From contig CABQER010000015.1 in assembly GCA_902463235.1 (NCBI GenBank), positions 1 to 18,663 on the forward strand: a DNA stretch of 18,663 nucleotides. The letters are read 5' to 3'. The DNA is from an uncultured Faecalibacterium sp. GTDB taxonomy: Bacteria; Bacillota; Clostridia; Oscillospirales; Ruminococcaceae. Shown one piece after another: positions 1 to 5,805 of the stretch. The position numbers and the translations under genes were made by a program. The notes under the pieces are model-generated. The model saw only the letters and a list, made by a program, of their open reading frames with translations. It did no database searches and was not told the origin of the DNA. Position 1 is the stretch's first letter. Each line of letters opens with the position of its first letter.

Positions 1-54
1 GTGACCGAAGTGCACACCTGCCTCGAGAAGCTGCTTCATAGAAACGACTGCCAT
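1..54 (-). CDS. rpsB: 30S ribosomal protein S2, N-terminal fragment
   Basis: Only the first 18 codons lie in the window; the gene runs off the left edge. They read MAVVSMKQLLEAGVHFGH, the conserved S2 N-terminus (MKQLLEAGVHFGHQ). S2 binds the small subunit late in assembly. The ATG (54-52) has a consensus ribosome binding site (GGAGGT, plus positions 63-68) 8 nt upstream. A promoter at about 184-212 leaves a leader of roughly 120 nt, consistent with autoregulation. Identification is by recognition of the conserved N-terminus. Confidence 0.9.
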   Translation of the reverse strand, partial: MAVVSMKQLLEAGVHFGH

Positions 55-62
55 AATAAAAT

Positions 63-150
63 ACCTCCAGATATTGTTTTGCCTCCGCACACCGTGATCT
101 GCACGGTACATCGGGTACCGGCGGACTGCCCTCAACCCAAAAGGGCACAA
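63..150 (-). ncRNA. Structured 5' leader of rpsB (candidate ribosomal-protein leader)
   Basis: The leader shows a 5-bp helix (84-88 with 121-125) enclosing two hairpins that overlap and therefore exclude each other: 104-109/115-120 (6 bp) and 91-96/102-107 (6 bp). A further hairpin pairs 127-131 with 143-147. Alternative hairpins between promoter and ribosome binding site suit an S2-responsive autoregulatory leader, as known for several ribosomal protein mRNAs. The pairing is read from sequence; the function is inferred. Confidence 0.4.
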
Positions 151-183
151 AAGGGCATAGTGATGCGTGTGTAATGCTTTGTT

Positions 184-212
184 ATAATAGCACAAAAAGA
201 ATGCGGTTGCAA
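184..212 (-). promoter_or_regulatory. Promoter of rpsB
   Basis: On the minus strand TTGCAA (212-207) and TATTAT (189-184) are separated by exactly 17 nt, a good vegetative sigma-A promoter. It points at rpsB, with a start predicted near 177. It lies in the 200-nt gap between the LTA-synthase-like gene and rpsB. Confidence 0.65.
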
Positions 213-255
213 GTAGTTTTCTCTGTTTTGTATAAAGAATTTCTTGTTTTTTCTC

Positions 256-2193
256 TTATTTGCCCGTATTCATCCCGCTCAGGCCCGCAACACCCATGCG
301 GTTGAGGGCGTATCCCTTGCCGAACATCAGGTCGTATTGCAGCATCCAGTGCTCGTTCGTCCAGCGCTGCTGGAACTCCGTGGGCTGCTGGGTGGTGGTG
401 CCATCCAGATTCATGGTGGTGCCGCGGGTGCAGCTGCGGCTGGCAACCCGGAGCTGCCGGTTGAGGAACTGGAAGTACAGCGGCTGTTCCAGCCCGAACA
501 GTTCCATCATCACCGGGGAGATATCGTAGGCGGCAATGGTGCCAAAGTCCACCTGCTGCTGGCTGTAATTCGACCACATCAGCAGCGTGGTCTGGTGCAG
601 ACGGGGGTCTGTGCTGGAGCCGCTAGCGTAGCCGGTGGTGGTGTAGACATCGTAGTTGGAATCGATGGGGTTATAATGGTCGCCCCAGAACACCAGAATG
701 ACCGGCTCGTCCACCTGAGAGAAATACGCCGTCAGCTTGCCCAGCATGGCGTCTGCATCCCGGATGCCGGTAGCGAAATCTTCCAGCGCGCCCACGGTGC
801 TGCTCTTGAGCCCCACCGGGTGGGATACAACGTGCACCCGCTCATCGTCCGGGTAGTTATCCCTATTATAATTGGTATGGTTCTGCATGGTGACCGCGTG
901 CAGGAAGATGGGCTTATCAGAGGAAGTGCTCATCTTCTCGTACTGCTGAATGATCTGGTCGGCCATGGAGTCATCGGTCACAAGGCCGCTGGTCCAGTAG
1001 TGCTTGCGCACCTTGGTCACGCCGTGCATATCTTCCAGACTGATAAAATCGCTGAAGCCGAGGTTGGGGTAGGCCTTATCGCGGCTCCAGTATTTTGCCC
1101 AGAAGCAGTGCACCGCAGCGGTCTGGTAGCCCTTGAGCTTAAGGTAATTGGGCAGGGCGAACATGGGCTTTGTGACGTGCTGCTGGTAGGGCTTGCTGCC
1201 GCTGGGCAGGAAGGACACGGAGTAGCCGGTCAGGGCTTCAAACTCCACATCACAGGTGCCGCCGCCAAAGCTGGGGCTGTATGCCCTGCCGTAAGCGCTG
1301 GTCTGCTGCAGAGCGTGAAGGTTCTGCGATACATCGGTATCAAAGGTGATGCCGTACTGTTCCAGCTCGGAAACATCCCAGTAGGACTCGTCCATCACAT
1401 AAATAATGGTAGGCTGCTTTGCCTGCTCCTCCTTGGGGGTAGTGGCGGCATAGCTGCCCGCATACATGGGGCCGGTAGAGAATTTTTCGCTCTCGGCTAC
1501 GTTATCCAGAATATCGTCCACTGCCTGTTCCGAGTAGCCCTCGGGCTTGTCGATCTCCAGATTGGTGAGGTTGGTCATAAAACCGGTAAGTACACCGTAG
1601 TAGCGGTAGTAGCGGTCCTGCATCCACGCATCCGGCGTGATGCCCAAAACCTGCGTGACGGCGGGCTGCAAGTAAACGCCGAAGATCAGCAGACACAGTG
1701 CCGCTGCCGAAGCGCCGCTGCCCGCAAGCCTTGGCAGCCAACGCTGGCGCAGCCGCCCGCGGTAAATAAAGAAGCTTGCCACCGTCAGCACCAACACCAA
1801 CACAATGGAGACAACCATGCTGGTCTGCAGCTTGAGCCCGGCAGCAGAGGCCACACCGGCGGCCTCGGACACCTGCATCAGGTCCCACGGCAGAAAGGGC
1901 TCACCCCGCAGCTGCATGGTATAGAAGTTTACTGCGCAGGGCGCACAGCCCAGAACGGCCATACCCAGCGTGGCAAGCGGCGGGATGCGCAGCACCCAGT
2001 CCAACAGCTCCCACACCAGAAACAACAGCAGCCATGCCAGCAGGTACGCCCCGAAATGGGGAAAAATAAAGCTGATAAAGGTATCAGCGGTCAGCGACCC
2101 GCGCGCGATCCACTCGCCCAGCAGCAGCACGATAAGAGAAGCTGCCGCCGGGAAGAGCATCCGCAGGGTCAACAGCGGTTTGGATGTTTTCAT
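256..2193 (-). CDS. LTA synthase family membrane sulfatase/phosphoglycerol transferase
   Basis: A 645-residue polytopic membrane protein of the LtaS/alkaline-phosphatase superfamily. About five hydrophobic segments fill residues 10-175, followed by an extracellular catalytic domain. Expected active-site features are present: metal-binding E269 in MDESYWD, the nucleophilic threonine T313 in SFGGGTCDVEFEALTG, H439 in the TMQNHTNY region and the metal pair D505-H506 in WGDHYN. Family members transfer glycerol-phosphate to lipoteichoic or related glycopolymers; the substrate here is not determined. The ATG at 2193 is chosen because GGAAAGGG precedes it; the frame also opens 13 codons earlier at a TTG with no good binding site. 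It has its own promoter and no clear terminator before rpsB. Confidence 0.85.
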   Translation of the reverse strand: MKTSKPLLTLRMLFPAAASLIVLLLGEWIARGSLTADTFISFIFPHFGAYLLAWLLLFLVWELLDWVLRIPPLATLGMAVLGCAPCAVNFYTMQLRGEPFLPWDLMQVSEAAGVASAAGLKLQTSMVVSIVLVLVLTVASFFIYRGRLRQRWLPRLAGSGASAAALCLLIFGVYLQPAVTQVLGITPDAWMQDRYYRYYGVLTGFMTNLTNLEIDKPEGYSEQAVDDILDNVAESEKFSTGPMYAGSYAATTPKEEQAKQPTIIYVMDESYWDVSELEQYGITFDTDVSQNLHALQQTSAYGRAYSPSFGGGTCDVEFEALTGYSVSFLPSGSKPYQQHVTKPMFALPNYLKLKGYQTAAVHCFWAKYWSRDKAYPNLGFSDFISLEDMHGVTKVRKHYWTSGLVTDDSMADQIIQQYEKMSTSSDKPIFLHAVTMQNHTNYNRDNYPDDERVHVVSHPVGLKSSTVGALEDFATGIRDADAMLGKLTAYFSQVDEPVILVFWGDHYNPIDSNYDVYTTTGYASGSSTDPRLHQTTLLMWSNYSQQQVDFGTIAAYDISPVMMELFGLEQPLYFQFLNRQLRVASRSCTRGTTMNLDGTTTQQPTEFQQRWTNEHWMLQYDLMFGKGYALNRMGVAGLSGMNTGK

Positions 2194-2267
2194 AGTTGAT
2201 ATCCCTTTCCACGTCCCGAACCCTATTTTCAAAGTGGCTGTGCTATTTGCACAAGCCTTTCTTGCCT

Positions 2268-2295
2268 ATTATAGTCACTTTGCCGAAAATGTCCA
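2268..2295 (-). promoter_or_regulatory. Promoter of the LTA-synthase-like gene
   Basis: Minus-strand TGGACA (2295-2290) and a perfect TATAAT (2273-2268) with a 16-nt spacer. The start predicted near 2261 gives a leader of about 68 nt to the ATG at 2193, and supports that start over the TTG at 2232. Confidence 0.6.
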
Positions 2296-2348
2296 TTCAT
2301 GATTTTACAAAAATTACGGTTTTATTTTTCAAAATATTCCCCTATTTT

Positions 2349-2642
2349 TCACAGACCCAGCTTTGCCCGCAGCTGCTGCCAGAAGCCGCGAGGCGCTGCC
2401 GGTGCTGCCGGCACGGCGGTATGCACCAGAATGGCGTCCGTGCCGATTGTTTCGATCTCCCGCCATGGGATGGTCAGGCTCTCGTCCCGGCCCAGCAGGC
2501 CCAACAGCCGTGGCCTGCCCAGCAAGATCAGGCATTGCAGCTGCGCCGTTGCGGGGTCAAACTCCAGATCGTCCGCGCGGCCAAGGCACACTCCCTGTTC
2601 CAGCTGGACGACCTCCTTCTCGCACAATTCCCGGATCGTCAC
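2349..2642 (-). CDS. PRC-barrel domain protein, YlmC/YmxH family
   Basis: A 97-residue protein starting MTIRELCEKEVVQLEQG, followed by a LGRADDLEFDPATAQLQCLI stretch typical of the PRC-barrel fold. The YlmC/YmxH family is widespread in Firmicutes, linked to sporulation in Bacillus, and without a defined biochemical activity. The start is the GTG at 2642, placed 7 nt after a GGGGAG binding site; the frame stays open upstream to 2765, but that extension is low-complexity and lacks a binding site. The gene is divergent from the HAD phosphatase gene. Confidence 0.75.
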   Translation of the reverse strand: MTIRELCEKEVVQLEQGVCLGRADDLEFDPATAQLQCLILLGRPRLLGLLGRDESLTIPWREIETIGTDAILVHTAVPAAPAAPRGFWQQLRAKLGL

Positions 2643-2779
2643 GGCGCTCTCCCCTTTCTGCCACAGCATACGCCGGGGCGGCATTTTATATGCCAAAAGG
2701 GGTGGAAAGCACCCACCCGGTTGTGGTATACTATGGAAAATATCTGAGAAATATATCCAAAACAAGCGAGGCAGCAGTT

Positions 2780-3394
2780 ATGTATAAAAGCATTATTTTT
2801 GATATCGGCGGTGTGCTGGTGGATTTTGACCCCAAGGCATACCTTGTAGACCGGCTGTGCAACGCCGAAATGGAAGAAAAAGTCTATGACCTGACCTTTG
2901 GCAGCGAGGAGTGGCAGCTGCTGGATGCAGGCAAGCTTTCCCGCTACGATGGCAACCAGCGGATGCTGGAGCACGCCCGCGCCGAGGGCTGCGCCTTTGA
3001 GGTGCAGGGCGTGCTGGACGACTGGATGCACATTCTGCGCCCGCGTCTGCGTATGCTGGAACTGGTGCGGCGGCTGAAGAACCACGGCTATTGCGTGTAT
3101 TACCTGAGCAATATTCCGCAGGATGTGCTGGAATTGCTGACCGAGCGCGGCGTGCTGGCCCAGTTTGACGGCGGTGTGGCCTCCTGCGAGATTCAGGTAA
3201 ACAAGCCAGACCCGCAGATCTACAAGGCTCTGCTGAAGAAGTATCAACTGAAGTCCAGCGAGTGCGTATTTATCGACGACAGGCTGGAAAACGTGCAGGC
3301 TGCCTTTGCGCTGGGCTTTGCCGGTATCCAGATGAAGGACAGCGTAGGAACTCTGATCCGCAGCCTTGCCACCTGTAACGTGACGCTGCGCTGA
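2780..3394 (+). CDS. HAD-superfamily hydrolase (HAD-IA, YihX-like)
   Basis: A 204-residue soluble HAD phosphatase. Motif I is FDIGGVLVDFD with the nucleophile at D8; the usual second acid is a glycine, as in the FDLGNV version of E. coli YihX (a sugar-phosphate phosphatase). Motif II is YYLSN (S110-N111), motif III the lysine of NKPDPQIY (K142), and motif IV FIDDR (D166-D167). The ATG at 2780 begins the conserved domain directly. The binding site is weak (GCGAGG). A possible -10 TATACT lies at 2727-2732, without a good -35. The gene ends in the strong terminator at 3415-3454. Substrate unknown. Confidence 0.85.
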   Translation: MYKSIIFDIGGVLVDFDPKAYLVDRLCNAEMEEKVYDLTFGSEEWQLLDAGKLSRYDGNQRMLEHARAEGCAFEVQGVLDDWMHILRPRLRMLELVRRLKNHGYCVYYLSNIPQDVLELLTERGVLAQFDGGVASCEIQVNKPDPQIYKALLKKYQLKSSECVFIDDRLENVQAAFALGFAGIQMKDSVGTLIRSLATCNVTLR

Positions 3395-3414
3395 GTATTG
3401 ATACAGTAAAACGC

Positions 3415-3454
3415 AGCAGCCCCTGCCGGAAAGGTCTCTCCGGCAGGGGCTGCT
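3415..3454. terminator. Bidirectional intrinsic terminator between convergent genes
   Basis: Perfect 16-bp arms (3415-3430 and 3439-3454) around an 8-nt loop, 20 nt after the HAD stop. It also lies just beyond the stop of the minus-strand DUF1540 gene. T-runs flank both sides but are short (TTT on plus; TTTT on minus after a GCG). Confidence 0.8.
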
Positions 3455-3470
3455 TTGCGTTGGTGGGAAC

Positions 3471-3629
3471 TTACTTTTCCTCGTAGCTCTGGCAGTAGTG
3501 CGGGGTCTCCACCTGCTGAGTGGTGCAGTTGCACTGCTCCGTCACCTTGATCTGCGGCAGATCACATTTGCAGCCGTCCACATTGTGGCAGCACGCGCAG
3601 ACATCACAGGTCACGCCGATGTTTTCCAT
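3471..3629 (-). CDS. DUF1540 small cysteine-rich protein
   Basis: A 52-residue protein starting MENIGVTCDVCACC and continuing CHNVDGCKCDLPQIKV, the pattern of the DUF1540 domain found in many Clostridia. It holds eight cysteines (C8, C11, C13, C14, C20, C22, C33, C35) plus C46, suggesting metal binding; no function is established for the family. The ATG at 3629 is preferred because AGAGGTGA lies just upstream; another in-frame ATG at 3650 would put that site inside the gene. It follows the YgbA_NO gene by 57 nt on the same strand and may be cotranscribed. Confidence 0.85.
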   Translation of the reverse strand: MENIGVTCDVCACCHNVDGCKCDLPQIKVTEQCNCTTQQVETPHYCQSYEEK

Positions 3630-3686
3630 GCTTATCACCTCTTTGTCCATAGGTTGCCCTGTGGAGCGAAGGTTTATACATGGGTT

Positions 3687-4046
3687 TTATCCGTTTGCCT
3701 TTTTGGCTTCCCGCTTGGACTTGAGCGTGACCGCCACATGCCTGATGGACAATACCGGGTGCACCGGCAGCATACGCGGGCCTGCCCAGCGCATGACAGC
3801 GCGAATCTTCTCCCGCATTTCCGGTTTATAGCAATGAACCTTGCAGGCGGAACAGAAGGTTTTTGTTTCCATAAACGGGCACTTTTCGATGCGTGCAAGC
3901 GCATAATCGTGCAGCTGCTGGCACTCCGGGCATAAAGCGCCTTTGGGGGTATCGTGCTGTTTGCGGCAGTAGAGTGCGATCATCTCGCTGACAAGCAGTT
4001 TTTCATCTGCACGCTTTTTATCCAAGTTTTTTGGGGGTTGCTGCAT
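3687..4046 (-). CDS. YgbA_NO family protein (nitric-oxide-responsive family)
   Basis: A 119-residue protein matching the YgbA_NO family by memory of conserved segments: MIALYCRKQH, CPECQQLHDYALARIEKCPF, KTFCSACKVHCYKPEMR and AVMRWAGPRML. The cysteine pairs (CPEC, CSAC-x2-HC) suggest iron or zinc binding. In E. coli the ygbA gene belongs to the NO-responsive NsrR regulon; its exact biochemical role is unclear. The start at 4046 is chosen because AGGAGG sits 10 nt upstream; the frame is open further but without a better site. It lies downstream of a promoter, a palindrome and a terminator-like hairpin, with the DUF1540 gene after it. Confidence 0.85.
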   Translation of the reverse strand: MQQPPKNLDKKRADEKLLVSEMIALYCRKQHDTPKGALCPECQQLHDYALARIEKCPFMETKTFCSACKVHCYKPEMREKIRAVMRWAGPRMLPVHPVLSIRHVAVTLKSKREAKKANG

Positions 4047-4071
4047 CGGGTCCGTTCCTCCTGATCGTTCC

Positions 4072-4170
4072 TTATTCTCTTTTACGGCCAGACCGGCACG
4101 CAGCACGGCGCACTGCACCGCGCAAAAGTGCAAAGCCTGCCGTAACACCAATTGCAGCAGCCATTTCCAT
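4072..4170 (-). CDS. Possible 32-residue hydrophobic small protein
   Basis: The ORF begins MEMAAAIGVTAGFALLRG and ends in an Arg-rich tail (RRAACRSGRKRE). This pattern of one short hydrophobic stretch followed by positive charge suits a membrane-associated small protein. A weak binding site (AAAGGCGG) is 6 nt upstream. It starts 16 nt after the terminator-like hairpin and ends 25 nt before the YgbA_NO gene. I do not recognise it; without conservation data it may be chance. Confidence 0.3.
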   Translation of the reverse strand: MEMAAAIGVTAGFALLRGAVRRAACRSGRKRE

Positions 4171-4186
4171 ACACACCGCCTTTATC

Positions 4187-4232
4187 AAAAACGGCAGGAG
4201 TTACCGGATTGCTCGTCCGCTTTCCCCTGCCG
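4187..4232 (-). terminator. Intrinsic terminator or attenuator in the leader upstream of the YgbA_NO gene
   Basis: On the minus strand CGGCAGG (4232-4226) pairs with CCTGCCG (4198-4192) and is followed by TTTTT (4191-4187). An inner CGGA/TCCG helix extends the stem across a symmetric internal loop. It lies about 145 nt after the predicted start and 16 nt before the small ORF, the layout of a transcription attenuator. It could also simply end a short transcript. Confidence 0.6.
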
Positions 4233-4280
4233 CAAATACAACTTTTTACGATATCCTGTGCAAAGGCTGCTGCATCCTTA

Positions 4281-4308
4281 ATGAATGTTAGATCCATCTA
4301 ACATTCAT
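4281..4308. promoter_or_regulatory. Perfect palindrome, putative operator in the YgbA_NO leader
   Basis: ATGAATGTTAGA (4281-4292) and its exact complement (4297-4308) are separated by 4 nt. The core GTTAG-N6-CTAAC (4287-4302) recurs at the flavodoxin promoter. It lies about +30 to +57 of the predicted minus-strand transcript, so it could be a repressor site, an RNA hairpin, or both. Centre spacing is even (TTAGA-N4-TCTAA), as in sites of dimeric CRP/FNR-type regulators, though the regulator is unknown. Confidence 0.6.
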
Positions 4309-4340
4309 CGCTATATAAATGCCGTTACACGGCAAGTTAT

Positions 4341-4369
4341 AGTTTAGCGCAGCAAACCATTTTTGTCAA
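4341..4369 (-). promoter_or_regulatory. Promoter for the YgbA_NO unit
   Basis: Consensus TTGACA (4369-4364) and TAAACT (4346-4341) with a 17-nt spacer on the minus strand, starting 22 nt beyond the flavodoxin stop. The predicted start is near 4334-4337. The first transcribed bases form a small hairpin (4320-4334, 6 bp around GTA). Confidence 0.7.
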
Positions 4370-4391
4370 GAGAGTGCTTTCCCGGCAAAGC

Positions 4392-4814
4392 TTACCAAGC
4401 AGCCAGATCTGCACCCAGCTTACGGCAGACAGCCTGCACGTCATCATCGGGGGTTTCATTGCAGATGAGGCCTTCCTCGCTGAACAGCTGTGCGCCGTCG
4501 TCCTGTGCGCGCTGTGCCCAGTCGCGCATCCACTGGCCGTCACCCCAGCCGTAGGAGCCGAACAGTGCAATCTTTTTGCCGTTCAGAGAGCCTTCCAGTG
4601 CAGCAAACATGGGCTCGAACTCGCTCTCTTCCAGCTGCTCTGCACCCATAGCCGGGCAGCCAAAGGCCACCACGTCAAACTCTGCCAGCTTTGCGGAGGT
4701 CATCTCGGCGCAGGGCACGATGGTGCCGTTGGCGCCTGCGCCCTCGGCGATGCAGTTTGCCATGGTCTCGGTGTTGCCGGTTGCGCTCCAGAATACGATT
4801 GCTACTTTGCTCAT
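4392..4814 (-). CDS. Flavodoxin
   Basis: A 140-residue flavodoxin, a small FMN electron carrier that can replace ferredoxin under iron limitation. The phosphate-binding loop SATGNTE is at residues 9-15, after the first strand (KVAIVFW). The FGCPAMGAEQLEE and FGSYGWGDGQWMRDW segments match the two other flavin-contact loops. Length is normal for the short-chain class. The ATG at 4814 follows AGAGGTAGAG. The promoter region contains a palindrome shared with the YgbA_NO gene, suggesting iron- or redox/nitrosative-responsive control. The expected role is low-potential electron transfer in the cytoplasm. Confidence 0.93.
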   Translation of the reverse strand: MSKVAIVFWSATGNTETMANCIAEGAGANGTIVPCAEMTSAKLAEFDVVAFGCPAMGAEQLEESEFEPMFAALEGSLNGKKIALFGSYGWGDGQWMRDWAQRAQDDGAQLFSEEGLICNETPDDDVQAVCRKLGADLAAW

Positions 4815-4868
4815 AAAACTCTACCTCTTTCTCTGTGTAGTTAGTTGAGAATAACTTCATGTTCTGTG

Positions 4869-4898
4869 AAAATGCGTCCATATTTCATGACGCATTTT
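4869..4898. repeat. Perfect inverted repeat in the flavodoxin leader
   Basis: 10-bp arms AAAATGCGTC (4869-4878) and GACGCATTTT (4889-4898) around 10 nt. From the upstream promoter it would form a 5' UTR hairpin; from the downstream one it overlaps the start site and would be a DNA element. Its arms share nothing with the GTTAG palindrome. Confidence 0.6.
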
Positions 4899-4902
4899 TG
4901 TA

Positions 4903-4955
4903 GTTAGTATTTTCTAACCGTCAACAGGATACCACAGCCCTGCCCCGCTTGTCAA
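4903..4955 (-). promoter_or_regulatory. Flavodoxin promoter region with operator palindrome
   Basis: On the minus strand TTGACA (4955-4950) and TATCCT (4931-4926) with an 18-nt spacer form one promoter, whose start falls next to the palindrome GTTAG-AAAATA-CTAAC (4918-4903). A second possible promoter, TTGACG (4924-4919) and TACAAA (4902-4897), has the 16-nt palindrome as its exact spacer. Either way a bound protein would block initiation. Confidence 0.6.
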
Positions 4956-5021
4956 GGCATTGGCGCAATGTTTGCATGATGCAACAATCCTGCCTTTTCT
5001 AAAGCACACAAAGGGGGTATT

Positions 5022-5777
5022 TCAGCTGCCCAATATGCGGAAAACCACCAGCAGCACCCCGTAGATGACCGGCTGGTGCAGCAGATACAGCAGCAGTGAA
5101 TGCCGTCCAAGCCAGCCCAGCGGCGGGCAGACCGAGCGGCGCAAGAACTCCATACGCTGCCGCCCTACAACGCCGTAGAGAAAGTACCCCACCCAGAACA
5201 GAAACAGCCACGGCAGAAGGGCAAAATAATCCGTAGAATAGAACCAGCACGGATAAAAGCCAAAGTACGCTGTAACGTAGTTTGCATACAGTGTCTGCGG
5301 CAGCCAGAGGCGCAAACTGCCAAAGCCCAGATAGCCTGCCGAAACATTGCGGGTAAGGGCAAACAGCACTGCCGAGACGGCAAGCCCTGCCGCCGGGGGA
5401 ATGCGCCGCAGCGGCTTTTCCAAAAGGCCGGTCAGCAGCATGGCGCTGCCCAGCAAGGTCAGCACGCCAAAAACGACCCTGTCCTCCGGCATAAAAAGCA
5501 ATGTGACCGCCGTGACCAGCGCCCCTGCCCCGAACACCTGTGCGCCCCGGCGCAGGGTATGATGCCCCAGCTGCACACAGAAACCAGACAACAGAATAAA
5601 TACCCAGCAGATGCTCTGCTGCCACAGATGCCCGGGCAAGCCATAATACCAGTCTGCCTGAATGCCGAACAGATAGACCAGATCCCAGCAGCCGTGATAG
5701 AGCATCATACTGACCAGATCCAACCCGCGCAGCTCGTCCAGAAGGGAGTAGCGGCCAGAAGTGTTACTGTACTTCAC
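5022..5777 (-). CDS. DUF1624/HGSNAT-type membrane acyltransferase
   Basis: A 251-residue multi-spanning membrane protein. The N-terminus has RYSLLDELRGLDLVSMMLYHGCWD, matching the R-x3-LD-x-LRG start and following His of the DUF1624 (heparan-alpha-glucosaminide N-acetyltransferase catalytic) family; about seven hydrophobic segments follow. Such proteins move acyl groups across the membrane onto sugars or cell-envelope polymers; the acceptor is unknown. The GTG at 5777 is preferred over the GTG at 5801 because GGAAGG lies 8 nt upstream of it. It is 28 nt after the U32 gene and is the last gene of this run; no terminator was seen after it. Confidence 0.75.
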   Translation of the reverse strand: MKYSNTSGRYSLLDELRGLDLVSMMLYHGCWDLVYLFGIQADWYYGLPGHLWQQSICWVFILLSGFCVQLGHHTLRRGAQVFGAGALVTAVTLLFMPEDRVVFGVLTLLGSAMLLTGLLEKPLRRIPPAAGLAVSAVLFALTRNVSAGYLGFGSLRLWLPQTLYANYVTAYFGFYPCWFYSTDYFALLPWLFLFWVGYFLYGVVGRQRMEFLRRSVCPPLGWLGRHSLLLYLLHQPVIYGVLLVVFRILGS

Positions 5778-5805
5778 GGCGTTTTCCTTCCTTTTTGTCA
5801 CGCTG

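Noticed and set aside
244..2199. A 651-residue plus-strand open frame opposite the LTA-synthase-like gene
   Set aside because: It is the antisense shadow of a gene with clear catalytic motifs, promoter and binding site; the product is low-complexity without recognisable domains.
2230..2232. TTG start adding 13 residues to the LTA-synthase-like protein
   Set aside because: No binding site precedes it, while GGAAAGGG sits before the ATG at 2193.
2698..2722. Hairpin GGGTGG/CCACCC between the divergent PRC-barrel and HAD genes
   Set aside because: Only six pairs with a weak tail; could be chance.
2700..2735. Promoter for the HAD gene (TATACT at 2727-2732)
   Set aside because: The -10 is plausible, but no acceptable -35 is found at 16-18 nt, so I do not list it as a feature.
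4287..4302. Match of the palindrome to a PerR or Fur box
   Set aside because: Those boxes have odd-numbered centres (7-1-7); this one has an even centre (TTAGA-N4-TCTAA).
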